Below are positions 43,532 to 54,343 of a DNA stretch of 64,000 bases, piece by piece. The stretch spans positions 62,001 through 126,000 of the forward strand of contig NZ_FNPK01000006.1 of NCBI RefSeq assembly GCF_900107285.1, in the 5' to 3' direction. The position numbers and the translations under genes are program-made. The stretch comes from Acinetobacter kyonggiensis. Its GTDB lineage: Bacteria > Pseudomonadota > Gammaproteobacteria > Pseudomonadales > Moraxellaceae. A model generated the notes under the pieces. That model was given only the letters and a program-made list of their open reading frames with translations. It did no database searches and had not been told where the DNA came from. The number at the start of each line of letters is the position of its first letter. Within the stretch, counting starts at the first letter, position 1.

Positions 43532-45643
43532 TTACCAATAGAATTTTAATGATTTTGCCCAAGTTGTATTAGGATAATCACGTTTAATTTGATCGAACCA
43601 TTGTTTTCTTACGGATTTTTCAACCTCTTGATCTTGGCAATCATTTAAACCTGAGGGTGCATAACATTGGATCGCACGATAAAGTGCGTAGGCTTTTAAT
43701 TCACCATTGGGCTGAGTTTTAATTATATCTTTATAGACTTGTCCACGAGTGAATATCGAACCTTGAAAAGTTGGGTTTTGCTTTTCGCTATAAGTGAATG
43801 AGCTGAGCATATAACCATTTTCACTTCTAAAATATTCACCCAAACATAGTCGTAAATTTAAGTCTTGAGGGGTGTCTGCCAGTTTTTGAGTCAAGGTTTT
43901 TAAATCAGAACATTTAATTTGCGGGGTGATGGTTGTTCCTTTCCAAATGAAATTGGCTAAAGGTGGCTGACTACGAAATTTTTCAGCAGTGTTTTCTGTA
44001 TGATTAAACTGGCTAACATTGTTTGATAGGGCTGCATAAGCCTGATTAAATAAATGGTAATTTTGATGGACTAAAGATTTATTTAGGGCTGTATATAAGG
44101 CTAAATTTTTATGCTCTGTACTTGTTGTGGTCTGAATGATTTTCATCAGACTATCTTCATTGGCAGATTCAGAAATAAAGCTTTTTTGTAAAGAGGCTTG
44201 TTTAATTTTGGCATTTGAACCGATAAAAGCATCTACATTTTGTTGTTTTAAATAATAAGGATATAGTGTTAATTCAAATAACCCACGTTGATCAGCTGTT
44301 TTTGCTTTTGCGAGGAAGGATTCCCAATAGTGTTGTGTAGATTGAGGCTTTTCTAATTTTTCAATAATTCTTCCTTTTAGAAAAACTTGACTGAGTTGCA
44401 GATAGTTGTTTATAGAGCTGGGGTTATCTTTAGGAAGTAAATTTAAGGCTTCTTGCGGTTTATTTTGAATAAAGAATAAATGATTGGCCTGTAAATACTG
44501 AAACAGTTCAGGTTGGTTTTTGAATACTTCTTTTTGATTGTTGAGTTGTGTCCATGTGATGACTTGATCATCTGCTGTTTCTGGCTTGCGCATTTGCATT
44601 AAGTCATAAATGGCCAGAAAGAGAGGGTTCTTTAAATTTTCAACTTTAAAGTTAGTATTTTGAAAAACATGACGATCTATTTCATAAGCGATATTATCCA
44701 TTTCAAGATTATAAAATTTCGATTTGGGGTTGTTAATTTGCCATGCAAGTTCATTGACCAATAAATCATGTCGACCACTTAACCAGTAACCACGTCGTAG
44801 TAGGCCACGTGCACTGGCGGCATATTCCCCGTTTGGGTATAGCGTTAGATATTGAGTGATACTGTTAAAGAATGCTTTAAGTAGGGTTTGATTGAGTTTC
44901 TCTCGTTGAAGATCGCCATATTCCCCAACGCCACTTTGAAAAGCAGCATTTAGATTGCTGCGAATAAGCATGTACTGAGCTGTTTCTTTTAACCAAGAAT
45001 TGTTTACATTGGTTAGCAGTGAGTAAATTTTAGTTGCTATGGAAAAGTTGGTATTATAAAAAGCAATTGTTGCATTTAAATAGGATGCATATTGACGAGT
45101 GGTCACTGCCCAGTTTGGATTAACATTAATTAAACTAATTTGTTTTTCACATTCAGAAATTTTGTTGCGTTCACGAATTAAGATTTCTTTTTCGGTTGTA
45201 GGTACGGTTTGATCATTTTTCACCTGTTGAATAAAATCAGAACCACCTTTGGTCATGGAATTACAATGTTCTTGATATGGATCTAGATCTGTTGCTACAA
45301 ATTTACGCGCATTTAGTGATGTATTTTTGGCAGATGAGGTGAGTTGTTTGGTTTCAAAAGGAACATCACTATAGCTGGTATCCCAAAGCGAGCTTTTTTC
45401 AGTTGTGGTTGAAATGCTGACTAAATTTAAATCACTGAGTAATAATAATAGATTGCTTTGGTTGTCGTTGGCAGGCGTAAGGGTAGGTAAATTATTACAA
45501 GCAGTATATTCGTTGTTTTGAAGGACGGTGCTGGGTTCACAGGAAGTGTCAGCACCAGCATAGCCAAAGTTTGAATAAAAAATACATACTGGAAATAACG
45601 AAGTAAAAATAGTGTGGCGTAATATATTAAGTTTAGAATTCAT
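43532..45643 (-). CDS. Large exported protein of unknown function (helical repeat-like)
   Basis: 703 residues. A signal peptide of about 29 residues ends at FGYAGA. The mature part is Gln/Asn/Leu-rich and looks like a long run of helical pairs (ASARGLLRRGYWLSGRHDL, LSQVFLKGRIIEKLEKP, ALYRAIQCYAPSGLNDC), similar in style to tetratricopeptide repeats though no strict TPR consensus is visible. I do not recognise the family. It pairs with the DUF3142 lipoprotein. The best guess is a periplasmic or outer-membrane-associated protein. Confidence 0.75.
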   Translation of the reverse strand: MNSKLNILRHTIFTSLFPVCIFYSNFGYAGADTSCEPSTVLQNNEYTACNNLPTLTPANDNQSNLLLLLSDLNLVSISTTTEKSSLWDTSYSDVPFETKQLTSSAKNTSLNARKFVATDLDPYQEHCNSMTKGGSDFIQQVKNDQTVPTTEKEILIRERNKISECEKQISLINVNPNWAVTTRQYASYLNATIAFYNTNFSIATKIYSLLTNVNNSWLKETAQYMLIRSNLNAAFQSGVGEYGDLQREKLNQTLLKAFFNSITQYLTLYPNGEYAASARGLLRRGYWLSGRHDLLVNELAWQINNPKSKFYNLEMDNIAYEIDRHVFQNTNFKVENLKNPLFLAIYDLMQMRKPETADDQVITWTQLNNQKEVFKNQPELFQYLQANHLFFIQNKPQEALNLLPKDNPSSINNYLQLSQVFLKGRIIEKLEKPQSTQHYWESFLAKAKTADQRGLFELTLYPYYLKQQNVDAFIGSNAKIKQASLQKSFISESANEDSLMKIIQTTTSTEHKNLALYTALNKSLVHQNYHLFNQAYAALSNNVSQFNHTENTAEKFRSQPPLANFIWKGTTITPQIKCSDLKTLTQKLADTPQDLNLRLCLGEYFRSENGYMLSSFTYSEKQNPTFQGSIFTRGQVYKDIIKTQPNGELKAYALYRAIQCYAPSGLNDCQDQEVEKSVRKQWFDQIKRDYPNTTWAKSLKFYW

Positions 45644-45732
45644 ATGGAAAAAGTAACTTTATAATTTTGGTTGTAATATTAGCAACTTGATTGTTGTAGT
45701 GAAATAATTCTAGAAGTAAAAAATAAAAAAAA

Positions 45733-45758
45733 GATAGAGTAGAACTCTATCTTTTTTA
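45733..45758 (-). terminator. Terminator of the cyo operon
   Basis: GATAGAGT (45733-45740) / ACTCTATC (45744-45751), with long A/T runs on both sides, overlapping the cyoE stop. Confidence 0.9.
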
Positions 45759-46634
45759 AAAAAACACGATTTTTGTTGCGGGTACTTGCGAAGTGAAACT
45801 AAAGCATAAACTCACAATTGTAATGAGAATAACCGAAAATAGGAAAAAACGTTTTGCCCATAGTTGGTCATTTTCAGCTTTAAATCCAAGTACACCAATA
45901 TAAAACCAGTAAATACATAACGCATTTAGAATGACAAGATAAAGCCAATTTGTATAACCATATACATATAAAGCATTCATCGAGATGGTAAATAAAACAA
46001 CATAAATCAGTGATTCAATTTTAGTACGTAAAATAGAACGTGCTACAGGAAGAATCGGAACACCTGCATTTTTGTAGTCATCAAAACGATATACTGCAAT
46101 TGCCCACGAATGTGGCATTTGCCAAAGTGCATAACCAATAAAAAGAATTAAGGCAGCTAAGTCAAATTCATGGCTAACAGCGGTATATCCAATCACTGGT
46201 GGGCTTGCACCAGAAATACTTCCAATAACGGTTTGGTGAATTGTTGTGCGTTTTGTCCAGAGGCTATAAAAAACCACATAAACTACAAAACCAATCACTG
46301 CAAATAAAAAAGCGTACGCATTTACCCAGAACCATAAAATGCTAAAACCAATCGCACCCAATACAAAAGCATAAGCTAACGCAACAGAAGGAGAGATTGT
46401 TTTTTTAACCATCGCACGGTTTAGTGTGCGCTGCATTTTTTGGTCGATGTCTTGGTCAATAACGTTATTGACCACACAACCAGAGGCAACAACTAAAGTT
46501 GTACCAAGGAGGGTAATAAGCAATAAAAGGAAATCTACAGAACCTTGAGCGGCTAAGAAATAGCCGCCCAAAGTGGTAACAAAGTTACCAAAGAGAATTC
46601 CTGGTTTAGTCAGGAATATATACTTTTTCAGCAT
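45756..46634 (-). CDS. cyoE: Protoheme IX farnesyltransferase
   Basis: 292 residues with about nine membrane helices. It makes heme O for the bo3 oxidase. The polyprenyl-binding motif NNVIDQDIDQKMQRT is in the first loop, and the second aspartate-rich loop is YRFDDYKNAGVPILPV. Last gene of cyoABCDE and followed immediately by the terminator. Confidence 0.95.
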   Translation of the reverse strand: MLKKYIFLTKPGILFGNFVTTLGGYFLAAQGSVDFLLLLITLLGTTLVVASGCVVNNVIDQDIDQKMQRTLNRAMVKKTISPSVALAYAFVLGAIGFSILWFWVNAYAFLFAVIGFVVYVVFYSLWTKRTTIHQTVIGSISGASPPVIGYTAVSHEFDLAALILFIGYALWQMPHSWAIAVYRFDDYKNAGVPILPVARSILRTKIESLIYVVLFTISMNALYVYGYTNWLYLVILNALCIYWFYIGVLGFKAENDQLWAKRFFLFSVILITIVSLCFSFTSQVPATKIVFF

Positions 46635-46644
46635 GACAATCAGT

Positions 46645-46971
46645 TTAGATCATCATGTTGTAGTGAAGGTAGTTCATGATCCATACAGAACCAATCAGCA
46701 ATACCGCAATACACAGTACTGTGTAGATAAATGCAATCACGTTCCAACGTTGTTCAGAAGACGAGTTCATGTGCAAGAAGAACATGAGCTGTACAAGAAC
46801 CTGAGCAACTGCAGTAATAGCAATTACAGTAACCAAAATACCACGTCCAAAGCCACCGCTCATAACCATTCCAAAAGGAATAAGAGTAAGAGCAACTGAC
46901 AAAATGAAACCAATAGTATATTGCTTCACGTTACCGTGCGATGCACCAGCAGAGTTGTGATCGTGACTCAT
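46645..46971 (-). CDS. cyoD: Cytochrome bo3 ubiquinol oxidase subunit IV
   Basis: 108 residues with three membrane helices (QYTIGFILSVALTLIPF, IVTVIAITAVAQVLVQLMFF, VLCIAVLLIGSVWIMNYL). The frame extends 15 codons into cyoC, but the ATG at 46971 shares its first base with the cyoC stop (TAATG), indicating translational coupling. An unconserved His-rich N-terminus ([13 protein letters not shown]) is typical of the genus. Confidence 0.93.
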   Translation of the reverse strand: MSHDHNSAGASHGNVKQYTIGFILSVALTLIPFGMVMSGGFGRGILVTVIAITAVAQVLVQLMFFLHMNSSSEQRWNVIAFIYTVLCIAVLLIGSVWIMNYLHYNMMI

Positions 46972-47588
46972 TAGAGAACTCCCATCAAATAAACGACGCT
47001 GAATACACAGATCCAAACGATGTCAAGGAAGTGCCAGAACAAGCTTAGGCAAGCAAGACGACGAGTGTTTGGAAGAGTCAAACCATTTTTCTTGATTTGA
47101 ATCATCAAAATGATCATCCATACCAAACCCGAAGTTACGTGAATACCATGCGTACCTACTAGCGTAAAGAACGAAGATAAGAACGCACTTGTGCTTGGGC
47201 CATGACCAGCATGAACTAAGTGATTGAACTCATAAAGTTCCATACCAATGAAGGCAGCACCAAATAACCATGTAATGATTAACCAAGTTAAAACTTGGCT
47301 AACATTTTTTTTGTATGCAGCAAGTACGGCAAAACCGAATGTTACAGAAGAGATGAGGAGAGCGAAAGTTTCAGTTAAAACGAAACCTAAAGACTCACCA
47401 AAAAGCTCTTTTGCACTTGGAGTACCCATTGGAATGTGACTGCTTAATACAGCGAACGCAATGAAGAGTGTCCCGAATAGGATCAAGTCACTCATCAAGT
47501 AAGTCCAGAAACCAAAGACGGTGATGTCGGTATCATCGTGGTGATGATCATCATGTCCATGGTTGTCGTGATGAAGTACTTCAGCCAT
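46971..47588 (-). CDS. cyoC: Cytochrome bo3 ubiquinol oxidase subunit III
   Basis: 205 residues, five helices. A His/Asp-rich N-terminus ([16 protein letters not shown]) precedes [18 protein letters not shown], the conserved start of subunit [21 protein letters not shown] and [20 protein letters not shown] follow. Located between cyoB and cyoD with minimal spacers. Confidence 0.96.
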   Translation of the reverse strand: MAEVLHHDNHGHDDHHHDDTDITVFGFWTYLMSDLILFGTLFIAFAVLSSHIPMGTPSAKELFGESLGFVLTETFALLISSVTFGFAVLAAYKKNVSQVLTWLIITWLFGAAFIGMELYEFNHLVHAGHGPSTSAFLSSFFTLVGTHGIHVTSGLVWMIILMIQIKKNGLTLPNTRRLACLSLFWHFLDIVWICVFSVVYLMGVL

Positions 47589-47592
47589 TGTC

Positions 47593-49581
47593 TTAGTCCT
47601 TCTTCAAGTGTTTTTCAAGAATCGCATAGCGTTCGTTTTCAATGCGTTCTACTTCAGCAGCAGGCACATAGTAATCCACTTCTTTCGTGAATGAACTTAC
47701 GATAAACGAAACGATAGCACCAATGAATCCAACAGCAGCTAACCACCAGATATGCCAGATTAAAGCAAAGCCCATAACAGTAATGAACATTGCAATAACA
47801 AAACCAGCAGCACGATTAGTTGGCATGTGTACATCTTCATACGACGTAGGACGCGCGTATGCAACACCGTTTTCTTTGTCAGTCCAGAAGCGGTCGATAC
47901 CGTCAGCTTGTGGCACATGAGCAAAGTTATAGAACGGAGCAGGTGAAGAAGTAGCCCACTCTAATGTGCGAGCATCCCATGGATCGCCAGTCAAATCGAG
48001 ATTGTCGTTGCGTTGTAAGAAACCAACAATGATTTGCATTAAGAAACATGCAATACCAATCGCGATAAGGATAGCACCAAACAAAGCGATAGCGATGTAT
48101 GGATCCCATTCTGGGTTGTCATATGTATTCAGACGACGTGTCATACCCATGAAACCAAGGATATAAAGTGGCATGAATGCAAAGTAGAAGCCGAAGAACC
48201 AGAACCAGAAAGCTGCTTTACCCCAAGCTTCATTTAGTTTCCAACCAAACATTTTTGGCCAGTAGAAAATGATACCTGCGAACATTGCAAATACTACACC
48301 ACCAATAATTACGTTATGGAAGTGAGCAATTAAGAATAACGAGTTATGTACTAAGAAGTCCGCTGGTGGAACTGCCATTAATACACCTGTTAAACCACCA
48401 ATACCAAAAGTCACAAGGAAGCCTAGTGTCCATAGCATTGGTGTTGTAAAGGTAATACGACCCTTATACATGGTGAATAACCAAGAGAAGATTTTCACAC
48501 CAGTCGGAATCGCAATAACCATGGTCATGATACCGAAGAACGCGTTAACGTTGGCACCAGCACCCATTGTAAAGAAGTGGTGAACCCATACTACGAACGC
48601 AAGTACTGTGATCGCAATAGTCGCATAAACCATTGATTTATAACCAAACAATGCTTTACGAGAGAAAGTGGATACAACTTCAGAGTAAATACCAAATGCT
48701 GGTAATACTAAGATGTATACTTCTGGGTGACCCCAAGTCCAAATCAAGTTTACATACAACATTGGGCTACCACCCAAGTCATTTGTAAAGAAGTGGAAGT
48801 CGAAGTAACGGTCAAGGGTTAACATTGCAATCGTTGCAGTTAACACTGGGAAAGATGCGATGATCAATACAGACGTACAAAGTGCAGTCCAAGTAAAGAT
48901 CGGCATATCCATAAGTGTCATGCCAGGTGCACGCATTTTAATGATGGTAACAAAGAAGTTAACACCCGTTAAAAGAGTACCTAAGCCTGAAACCTGAAGT
49001 GCCCAAATGTAGTAGTCGACACCTACGCCAGGAGAATATTCGATGCCTGAAAGAGGAGGATAAGCCATCCAACCAGTCGCAGCAAATTCACCAAGTGCAA
49101 GAGAAGCCATCATGAGACCCGCAGCGCCGGCAAATAACCAGAAGCTTAAAGAGTTCAATAATGGGAAGGCAACGTCACGAGCACCAATCTGTAAAGGTAC
49201 AGAGATGTTCATTAAGCCGACAACAAGACCCATTGCAACGAAGAAGATCATAATTACGCCATGGGCAGTAAAAATCTGATCGTAATGTTCAGGGTGTAAA
49301 TAGCCTTCACCACCACCTCGTGCGAGGAACTGTTGAAGACGCATCATGATTGCATCTGCGAAGCCACGAAGTAACATGACTACAGATACCAAGATATACA
49401 TGATACCAATTTTTTTATGGTCTACAGAAGTGAACCATTCAGTCCACAAGTAATTCCATTTTTTAAAGTAGGTGATCCCTGCAACAGCAGCAAGGCCACC
49501 TAGGATCATCATTGCAACAGTTGCCAATACGATTGGATCGTATGGAATTGCATCTGGTCCTAACTTACCTAAAAAGCTCAT
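47593..49581 (-). CDS. cyoB: Cytochrome bo3 ubiquinol oxidase subunit I
   Basis: 662 residues, about 15 helices. It binds low-spin heme b, heme o3 and Cu[22 protein letters not shown] contains the CuB histidine cross-linked to tyrosine, the HH pair of [10 protein letters not shown] gives the other CuB ligands, and [12 protein letters not shown] holds the heme histidines. Pumps protons while reducing oxygen to water. Separated from cyoA by 3 bases. Confidence 0.98.
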   Translation of the reverse strand: MSFLGKLGPDAIPYDPIVLATVAMMILGGLAAVAGITYFKKWNYLWTEWFTSVDHKKIGIMYILVSVVMLLRGFADAIMMRLQQFLARGGGEGYLHPEHYDQIFTAHGVIMIFFVAMGLVVGLMNISVPLQIGARDVAFPLLNSLSFWLFAGAAGLMMASLALGEFAATGWMAYPPLSGIEYSPGVGVDYYIWALQVSGLGTLLTGVNFFVTIIKMRAPGMTLMDMPIFTWTALCTSVLIIASFPVLTATIAMLTLDRYFDFHFFTNDLGGSPMLYVNLIWTWGHPEVYILVLPAFGIYSEVVSTFSRKALFGYKSMVYATIAITVLAFVVWVHHFFTMGAGANVNAFFGIMTMVIAIPTGVKIFSWLFTMYKGRITFTTPMLWTLGFLVTFGIGGLTGVLMAVPPADFLVHNSLFLIAHFHNVIIGGVVFAMFAGIIFYWPKMFGWKLNEAWGKAAFWFWFFGFYFAFMPLYILGFMGMTRRLNTYDNPEWDPYIAIALFGAILIAIGIACFLMQIIVGFLQRNDNLDLTGDPWDARTLEWATSSPAPFYNFAHVPQADGIDRFWTDKENGVAYARPTSYEDVHMPTNRAAGFVIAMFITVMGFALIWHIWWLAAVGFIGAIVSFIVSSFTKEVDYYVPAAEVERIENERYAILEKHLKKD

Positions 49582-49584
49582 GTC

Positions 49585-50646
49585 TTATTCCTCTACAGAA
49601 GCAGTCGCATGCTCAACATTTGCATGAGCTTCAGAAGCAGCAGCTTCATGACCTACAGTTGCTGAGTGATCAGCACCATGGTAGTTGCTCATGTATCTGT
49701 TAATCACGGATTCGAACAATTTAGGCTCAACTGAAGAATAGTAAGTCACTGGGTGTGGCTTAGTCGGATAAGGCTTCATTGCTTCAGCAGCAGCCTTTTC
49801 TTCTGGAGTCGTTGCTTTTGCCACTAATGCTTCGATTTGGTGCTTACCACGGTTACCATCACGTAAGGTTGCAAATTCAGTTTGGTCTAAAATACCTTTT
49901 TGAATTGCTTCAGGATTAACTGAAGTACCATTACCTGCTTTAACTGCTGCTACCCAATTGGCAAACTGTGCATCTGTTACAGAATGAGCTTTAAAGCGCA
50001 TTTGCGAGAAGCCATAACCTGAATAGTTAGAAGAGAAACCACGGAATACGCCAGTCGTGTCTGCTAACATGTGCAAGTGAGTTTGCATACCCGCCATTGC
50101 ATAAATCTGACCAGACAATGCAGGAATAAAGAACGAGTTCATTGTGAAGTTAGACGTAATACGTAAGCTTAACGGGGTTTTCTCTGGAAAGCGCATTTCG
50201 TTAACAGTTGCAATATCTTGTTCTGGATAAATAAAGATCCATTTGAATTGTTCAGCAATAACTTGAACAGTTAACGGAGCTTTATCTGATTCGAGCGGGC
50301 GGTAAGGGTCATACTTGTGTGAACCCCACCAAGTTAACCAAGCTAGAATACCAATAATAATGACTGGAACACCCCAAACTATAATTTCAATAGCGGTAGA
50401 GTGTGCCCAAGTAGGTTTATAGTCTGCATCTTTATTCGACGCGCGATATTTCCAACCAAACCACAATGCCATAATAACTGATGGAATTACCACCAAAAGC
50501 ATTAAGTAGATCGCAGTCATCATCAGGTTACTTTGACCTTCAGCAACTGGACCTTTTGAGTTTAGAAGTACCATATCACCGCCACACCCAGTTAAGAGTG
50601 CAGCCATCGCAGATAAAGACAATACAGCTAAAATCGTTTGTCTCAT
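49585..50646 (-). CDS. cyoA: Cytochrome bo3 ubiquinol oxidase subunit II
   Basis: 353 residues. Lipobox LLTGC at the N-terminus, two membrane helices (about 40-60 and 83-105), then a cupredoxin-like domain lacking the CuA ligands, as expected for a quinol oxidase (VIAEQFKWIFIYPEQDIAT). The last 40 residues are a His/Ala/Glu-rich extension (GADHSATVGHEAAASEAHAN) beyond the usual length. First gene of the operon. Confidence 0.96.
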   Translation of the reverse strand: MRQTILAVLSLSAMAALLTGCGGDMVLLNSKGPVAEGQSNLMMTAIYLMLLVVIPSVIMALWFGWKYRASNKDADYKPTWAHSTAIEIIVWGVPVIIIGILAWLTWWGSHKYDPYRPLESDKAPLTVQVIAEQFKWIFIYPEQDIATVNEMRFPEKTPLSLRITSNFTMNSFFIPALSGQIYAMAGMQTHLHMLADTTGVFRGFSSNYSGYGFSQMRFKAHSVTDAQFANWVAAVKAGNGTSVNPEAIQKGILDQTEFATLRDGNRGKHQIEALVAKATTPEEKAAAEAMKPYPTKPHPVTYYSSVEPKLFESVINRYMSNYHGADHSATVGHEAAASEAHANVEHATASVEE

Positions 50647-50702
50647 TTTACAACCTCGGTGAAGAGTCCCATTCCCTAATTTAATATGGGATAGCGATTA
50701 AA

Positions 50703-50777
50703 GTGTCGCATGATTGGAAATATTTATTTTCACTTAGAAATTCTAAGCATAGAAAATCCTTCCCAATCATGAGACAC
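50703..50777. repeat. Long inverted repeat upstream of cyoA
   Basis: GTGTCGCATGATTGG (50703-50717) is the inverted copy of CCAATCATGAGACAC (50763-50777) with one mismatch. A second, smaller hairpin CTTAGAA (50733-50739) / TTCTAAG (50741-50747) sits in the loop. It lies 57-131 bases before the cyoA start, so it may be an operator pair or fold in the leader RNA. Confidence 0.6.
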
Positions 50778-50923
50778 CGCTACGTTGTAGGGCATTATGC
50801 CTCATATTGTTGAACTAAGCTATATGTAAAGTGGCTTTAAATGACTGTTATAAAAACTGATTTTTTTACTCGGAATTAAAGTTTTAAGATGAAAATTATT
50901 ATTTTAATATCAATATTCTGGGG

Positions 50924-50955
50924 AAAAACAGGGAGATAAAATCATCCCTGTTTTT
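50924..50955. terminator. Terminator after the RDD gene
   Basis: AAAAACAGGGA (50924-50934) / TCCCTGTTTTT (50945-50955), directly after the RDD gene stop on the minus strand. Confidence 0.75.
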
Positions 50956-50960
50956 GATGT

Positions 50961-51731
50961 TTATTGTTTGATCACTTTGGTTTTAGCTAATTTGTCATGT
51001 AAAGTTTGACGTTTTTCGCTCAATGCGAAAACATGGTCAATAATTGTGATCAACGGCATAAAGAGCATATTTAAAATAATGAAGATAAAACTACGCAAAG
51101 TGAAGACACGCATCAGACTGACTTTTTCCCCATTTTCGGCATCGACAATTTTAATTTTGGTGAGTTTTTTACCAATACTTTGCCCAGATTTTGCCAACAT
51201 GAAGGCTTGAATACCTAGCATAATGATGATGTATACAAACATGGCTTGCCAAGCTTCTATAGGAATAAGGGTAAATAATTCCTGTTGTAATTGTACAGCT
51301 TGAGTTGATGTGTCAGCAGATTGCATCTTTTGTTGAATATCAGACAATTGATTAAATTGATCCGGTTTTAGAAAAAATGAAGGAATCGCTGCTGCCGGCA
51401 ACCACAATAATAAGTCGATAATTTTTGCTAAAATACGGGTAGTAATGGAAGCAAGTTCGCTGTTTTGAGTTGGTTTTTTCCCCGATTGTACTTTACCCAT
51501 AGTTGAATTTTGTAAAGGTGTTTTTTCGAGGAAGGGGGTTGGGGCAGTATAACCTACAGGTTCATATACAAGTTTACCCTTGGTTAATTCACCTAAAGCT
51601 TTCCATTCTGGCATACCTTGGTGCCAAGCTAAGTCAGTGAGCATGACTTGCTGACTCGCGAGCATTTGATTGAGTTGCTCTAAGGTGTATGGACCCGCTT
51701 GTTGATTATCACGTGCCAAGTAAATTTGCAT
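50961..51731 (-). CDS. RDD membrane protein with an N-terminal GYF_2 domain
   Basis: 256 residues. Residues 1-55 match the GYF_2 (DUF4339) pattern: IYLARDNQQAGPYTLEQLNQML, then LAWHQGMPEW. After a variable linker, the RDD domain has the arginine and aspartates in TRILAKIIDLLLWLP, then GQSIGKKLTKIKIVD and RQTLHDKLAKTKV, with three membrane helices. Such fusions may tether protein partners to the membrane. Function unknown. Same strand as the cyo operon, but with its own terminator. Confidence 0.88.
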   Translation of the reverse strand: MQIYLARDNQQAGPYTLEQLNQMLASQQVMLTDLAWHQGMPEWKALGELTKGKLVYEPVGYTAPTPFLEKTPLQNSTMGKVQSGKKPTQNSELASITTRILAKIIDLLLWLPAAAIPSFFLKPDQFNQLSDIQQKMQSADTSTQAVQLQQELFTLIPIEAWQAMFVYIIIMLGIQAFMLAKSGQSIGKKLTKIKIVDAENGEKVSLMRVFTLRSFIFIILNMLFMPLITIIDHVFALSEKRQTLHDKLAKTKVIKQ

Positions 51732-51770
51732 AAAATTGAATTCTCAAAACTAAATCTTAAAAGATGGATA

Positions 51771-51798
51771 AAAAAAGACCCACTAGTGGGTCTTTTTT
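51771..51798 (-). terminator. Terminator after ppsA
   Basis: Perfect palindrome with AAAAAAGACCCACTAGTGGG and its T-run partner, directly after the ppsA stop. Confidence 0.95.
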
Positions 51799-51810
51799 TA
51801 ACACGTTTTA

Positions 51811-54189
51811 TTAAACTTGTTTAGTCTTTTCTTCTGCTAAGAAGAACCAAGTGTCTAAAACTGAGTCTGGATTTAATGAAACAGATTCGATGCCTTGTTC
51901 CATCAACCATCGAGCAAGGTCAGGATGATCAGAAGGGCCTTGACCACAAATACCAACGTATTTGCCTGCTTTACGGCATGCATGAATTGCCATAGAGAGT
52001 AATGCTTTAACAGCAGGATCACGCTCATCAAACAGGTGAGAAACGATACCAGAGTCGCGGTCTAAACCAAGTGTTAATTGAGTCAAGTCGTTTGAACCGA
52101 TAGAGAAACCATCGAAGTGCTCAAGGAATTGTTCAGCTAACAATGCATTGGTTGGTAATTCGCACATCATGATGACTTTAAGGCCATTTTCACCACGTTT
52201 AAGACCATTAAGCGCCAATAGTTCAATAACACGTTTTGCTTCTGCAACTGTACGTACAAAAGGAATCATGATTTGAATATTGGTTAAACCCATTTCGTCA
52301 CGCGCTTTCTTCAATGCGCGGCATTCAAGTTCGAAGCAGTCACGGAAATTGTCAGACACATAACGGCTTGCACCACGGAAGCCCAACATTGGATTTTCTT
52401 CTTCTGGCTCGTATAACTTACCGCCAATGAGGTTCGCATATTCGTTTGACTTGAAGTCAGACATACGAACAATCACAGGCTTGTCAGCGAAAGCAGCAGC
52501 AAGAGTTGAAATACCTTCAACCAATTTTTCGACATAGAATTCGATTGGAGAAGAGTAACCTGCTGTACGCGCCATGACCGCAGCACGTGTTTCACGTGGA
52601 AGGCTATCAATGTTCAATAACGCTTTTGGATGCACACCAATCATACGGTTGATGATGAATTCTAAACGTGCAAGACCAATACCTTCATTTGGAATAGTTG
52701 CGAAATCGAATGCACGGTCAGGGTTACCTACGTTCATCATGATTTTGAACGGAAGTTTAGGCATAGATTCAATCGAGTTACGTTGAATTTCGAAATCTAA
52801 AGAGCCTTCATAAATGAAGCCTGTATCACCTTCAGCACAAGAAACAGTCACTTCTTGACCGTCAGTCAATACTTCAGTTGCATTGCCACAACCAACGATT
52901 GCTGGAACACCAAGTTCACGTGCAATAATTGCAGCATGACATGTACGACCACCACGATTCGTCACGATGGCAGCAGCACGTTTCATGACTGGTTCCCAAT
53001 CTGGGTCAGTCATGTCAGAGACAAGAACGTCACCCGGTTGTACTTTGTCCATTTCTTTAATTGACGTTACGATGCGGACTTTACCAGAACCGATACGTTG
53101 ACCAATTGAACGACCTTCACAAACGACAGTACCTTTTTGTTTAAGCAGGTAGCGTTCCATTGTGCCGACATTTTCACGGCTTTTTACTGTTTCTGGACGT
53201 GCTTGAACGATATAAATTTGATCATCGTCGCCATCTTTCGCCCATTCGATGTCCATTGGTGAACCGTAATGGTTTTCAATGATCAATGCTTGTTTAGCAA
53301 GTTCTTGAAGCTCATGATCATTCAGTGCGAATTGTTGACGATCTTGTTTTTCAACGTCTACAACAACAACTGATTTACCTGTAGAGCCTTCTTCACCATA
53401 AATCATTTTTTGGTGTTTAGAGCCAAGATTACGACGTAGGATTGAATGTTTCCCTGCGTTTAATAATGGTTTAGAAAGGTAGAATTCGTCAGGGTTTACC
53501 GCGCCCTGAACAACCATTTCACCCAAACCATAAGATGCAGTGATAAATACAACATCACGGAAACCAGACTCTGTATCTAGTGTAAACATTACACCCGCAG
53601 CACCTGTCTCAGAACGTACCATTCGTTGAATACCAGCAGATAAGGCTACAACTTCATGTTTAAAATTTTGATGTACGCGATATGCAATTGCACGGTCATT
53701 ATAAAGTGAAGCAAAAACTTCTTTAATTGCGATCAATACATTATCGATGCCGCGAATATTTAAGAAAGTTTCTTGTTGACCCGCAAAAGAAGCATCTGGT
53801 AAGTCTTCTGCAGTTGCAGATGAACGAACGGCAACCGCGATTTCAGGGTTGCCGTTAGAAAGGTCTGCGAAAGCGTTGTGAACTTCTTTTTCAAGTTCGG
53901 CTGTAAGCGGAGTATCGACGATCCATTGGCGAATTTTTGCGCCAGATTCTGCAAGAGCATTGACATCATCAACATTTAAAGTTGATAGCTCTGCCTGAAT
54001 TTTAGCGTTTAGGCCACTTTGCTCGAGAAATTCACGATAAGCAGCAGCAGTCGTTGCGAAGCCACCTGGCACTGATACACCAGCATTGGATAAGTGGCTG
54101 ATCATTTCACCTAAAGATGAGTTTTTCCCACCTACAAGTTCAACGTCGTGTTTCCCTAATTTTTCTAGACCAATTACGCGCGCTTCCAA
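51811..54189 (-). CDS. ppsA: Phosphoenolpyruvate synthase
   Basis: 792 residues. N-terminal ATP-binding domain ([35 protein letters not shown]), central phosphohistidine domain with the catalytic histidine in [16 protein letters not shown], and the C-terminal PEP/pyruvate barrel ([52 protein letters not shown]). It converts pyruvate and ATP to PEP for gluconeogenesis. The activity is controlled by the divergently encoded PpsR kinase/phosphorylase, 154 bases away. Confidence 0.98.
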   Translation of the reverse strand: MEARVIGLEKLGKHDVELVGGKNSSLGEMISHLSNAGVSVPGGFATTAAAYREFLEQSGLNAKIQAELSTLNVDDVNALAESGAKIRQWIVDTPLTAELEKEVHNAFADLSNGNPEIAVAVRSSATAEDLPDASFAGQQETFLNIRGIDNVLIAIKEVFASLYNDRAIAYRVHQNFKHEVVALSAGIQRMVRSETGAAGVMFTLDTESGFRDVVFITASYGLGEMVVQGAVNPDEFYLSKPLLNAGKHSILRRNLGSKHQKMIYGEEGSTGKSVVVVDVEKQDRQQFALNDHELQELAKQALIIENHYGSPMDIEWAKDGDDDQIYIVQARPETVKSRENVGTMERYLLKQKGTVVCEGRSIGQRIGSGKVRIVTSIKEMDKVQPGDVLVSDMTDPDWEPVMKRAAAIVTNRGGRTCHAAIIARELGVPAIVGCGNATEVLTDGQEVTVSCAEGDTGFIYEGSLDFEIQRNSIESMPKLPFKIMMNVGNPDRAFDFATIPNEGIGLARLEFIINRMIGVHPKALLNIDSLPRETRAAVMARTAGYSSPIEFYVEKLVEGISTLAAAFADKPVIVRMSDFKSNEYANLIGGKLYEPEEENPMLGFRGASRYVSDNFRDCFELECRALKKARDEMGLTNIQIMIPFVRTVAEAKRVIELLALNGLKRGENGLKVIMMCELPTNALLAEQFLEHFDGFSIGSNDLTQLTLGLDRDSGIVSHLFDERDPAVKALLSMAIHACRKAGKYVGICGQGPSDHPDLARWLMEQGIESVSLNPDSVLDTWFFLAEEKTKQV

Positions 54190-54343
54190 TGTTGTTACTC
54201 CACTTTTGCAGTATTAATCACTATCTTGCATGAAATTATAACAAATCTACTTAGCATTTTGATTTTACTAAGCGAAAGTTATATAAGATCAGTTTACTAT
54301 AAAGATTTTATAGCACTTAGACAAATATTTAAGGAGAATTTTA

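Noticed and set aside
46573..46899. 108-codon ORF on the + strand across cyoD/cyoE
   Set aside because: Antisense to well-supported membrane-protein genes, and its composition mirrors theirs.
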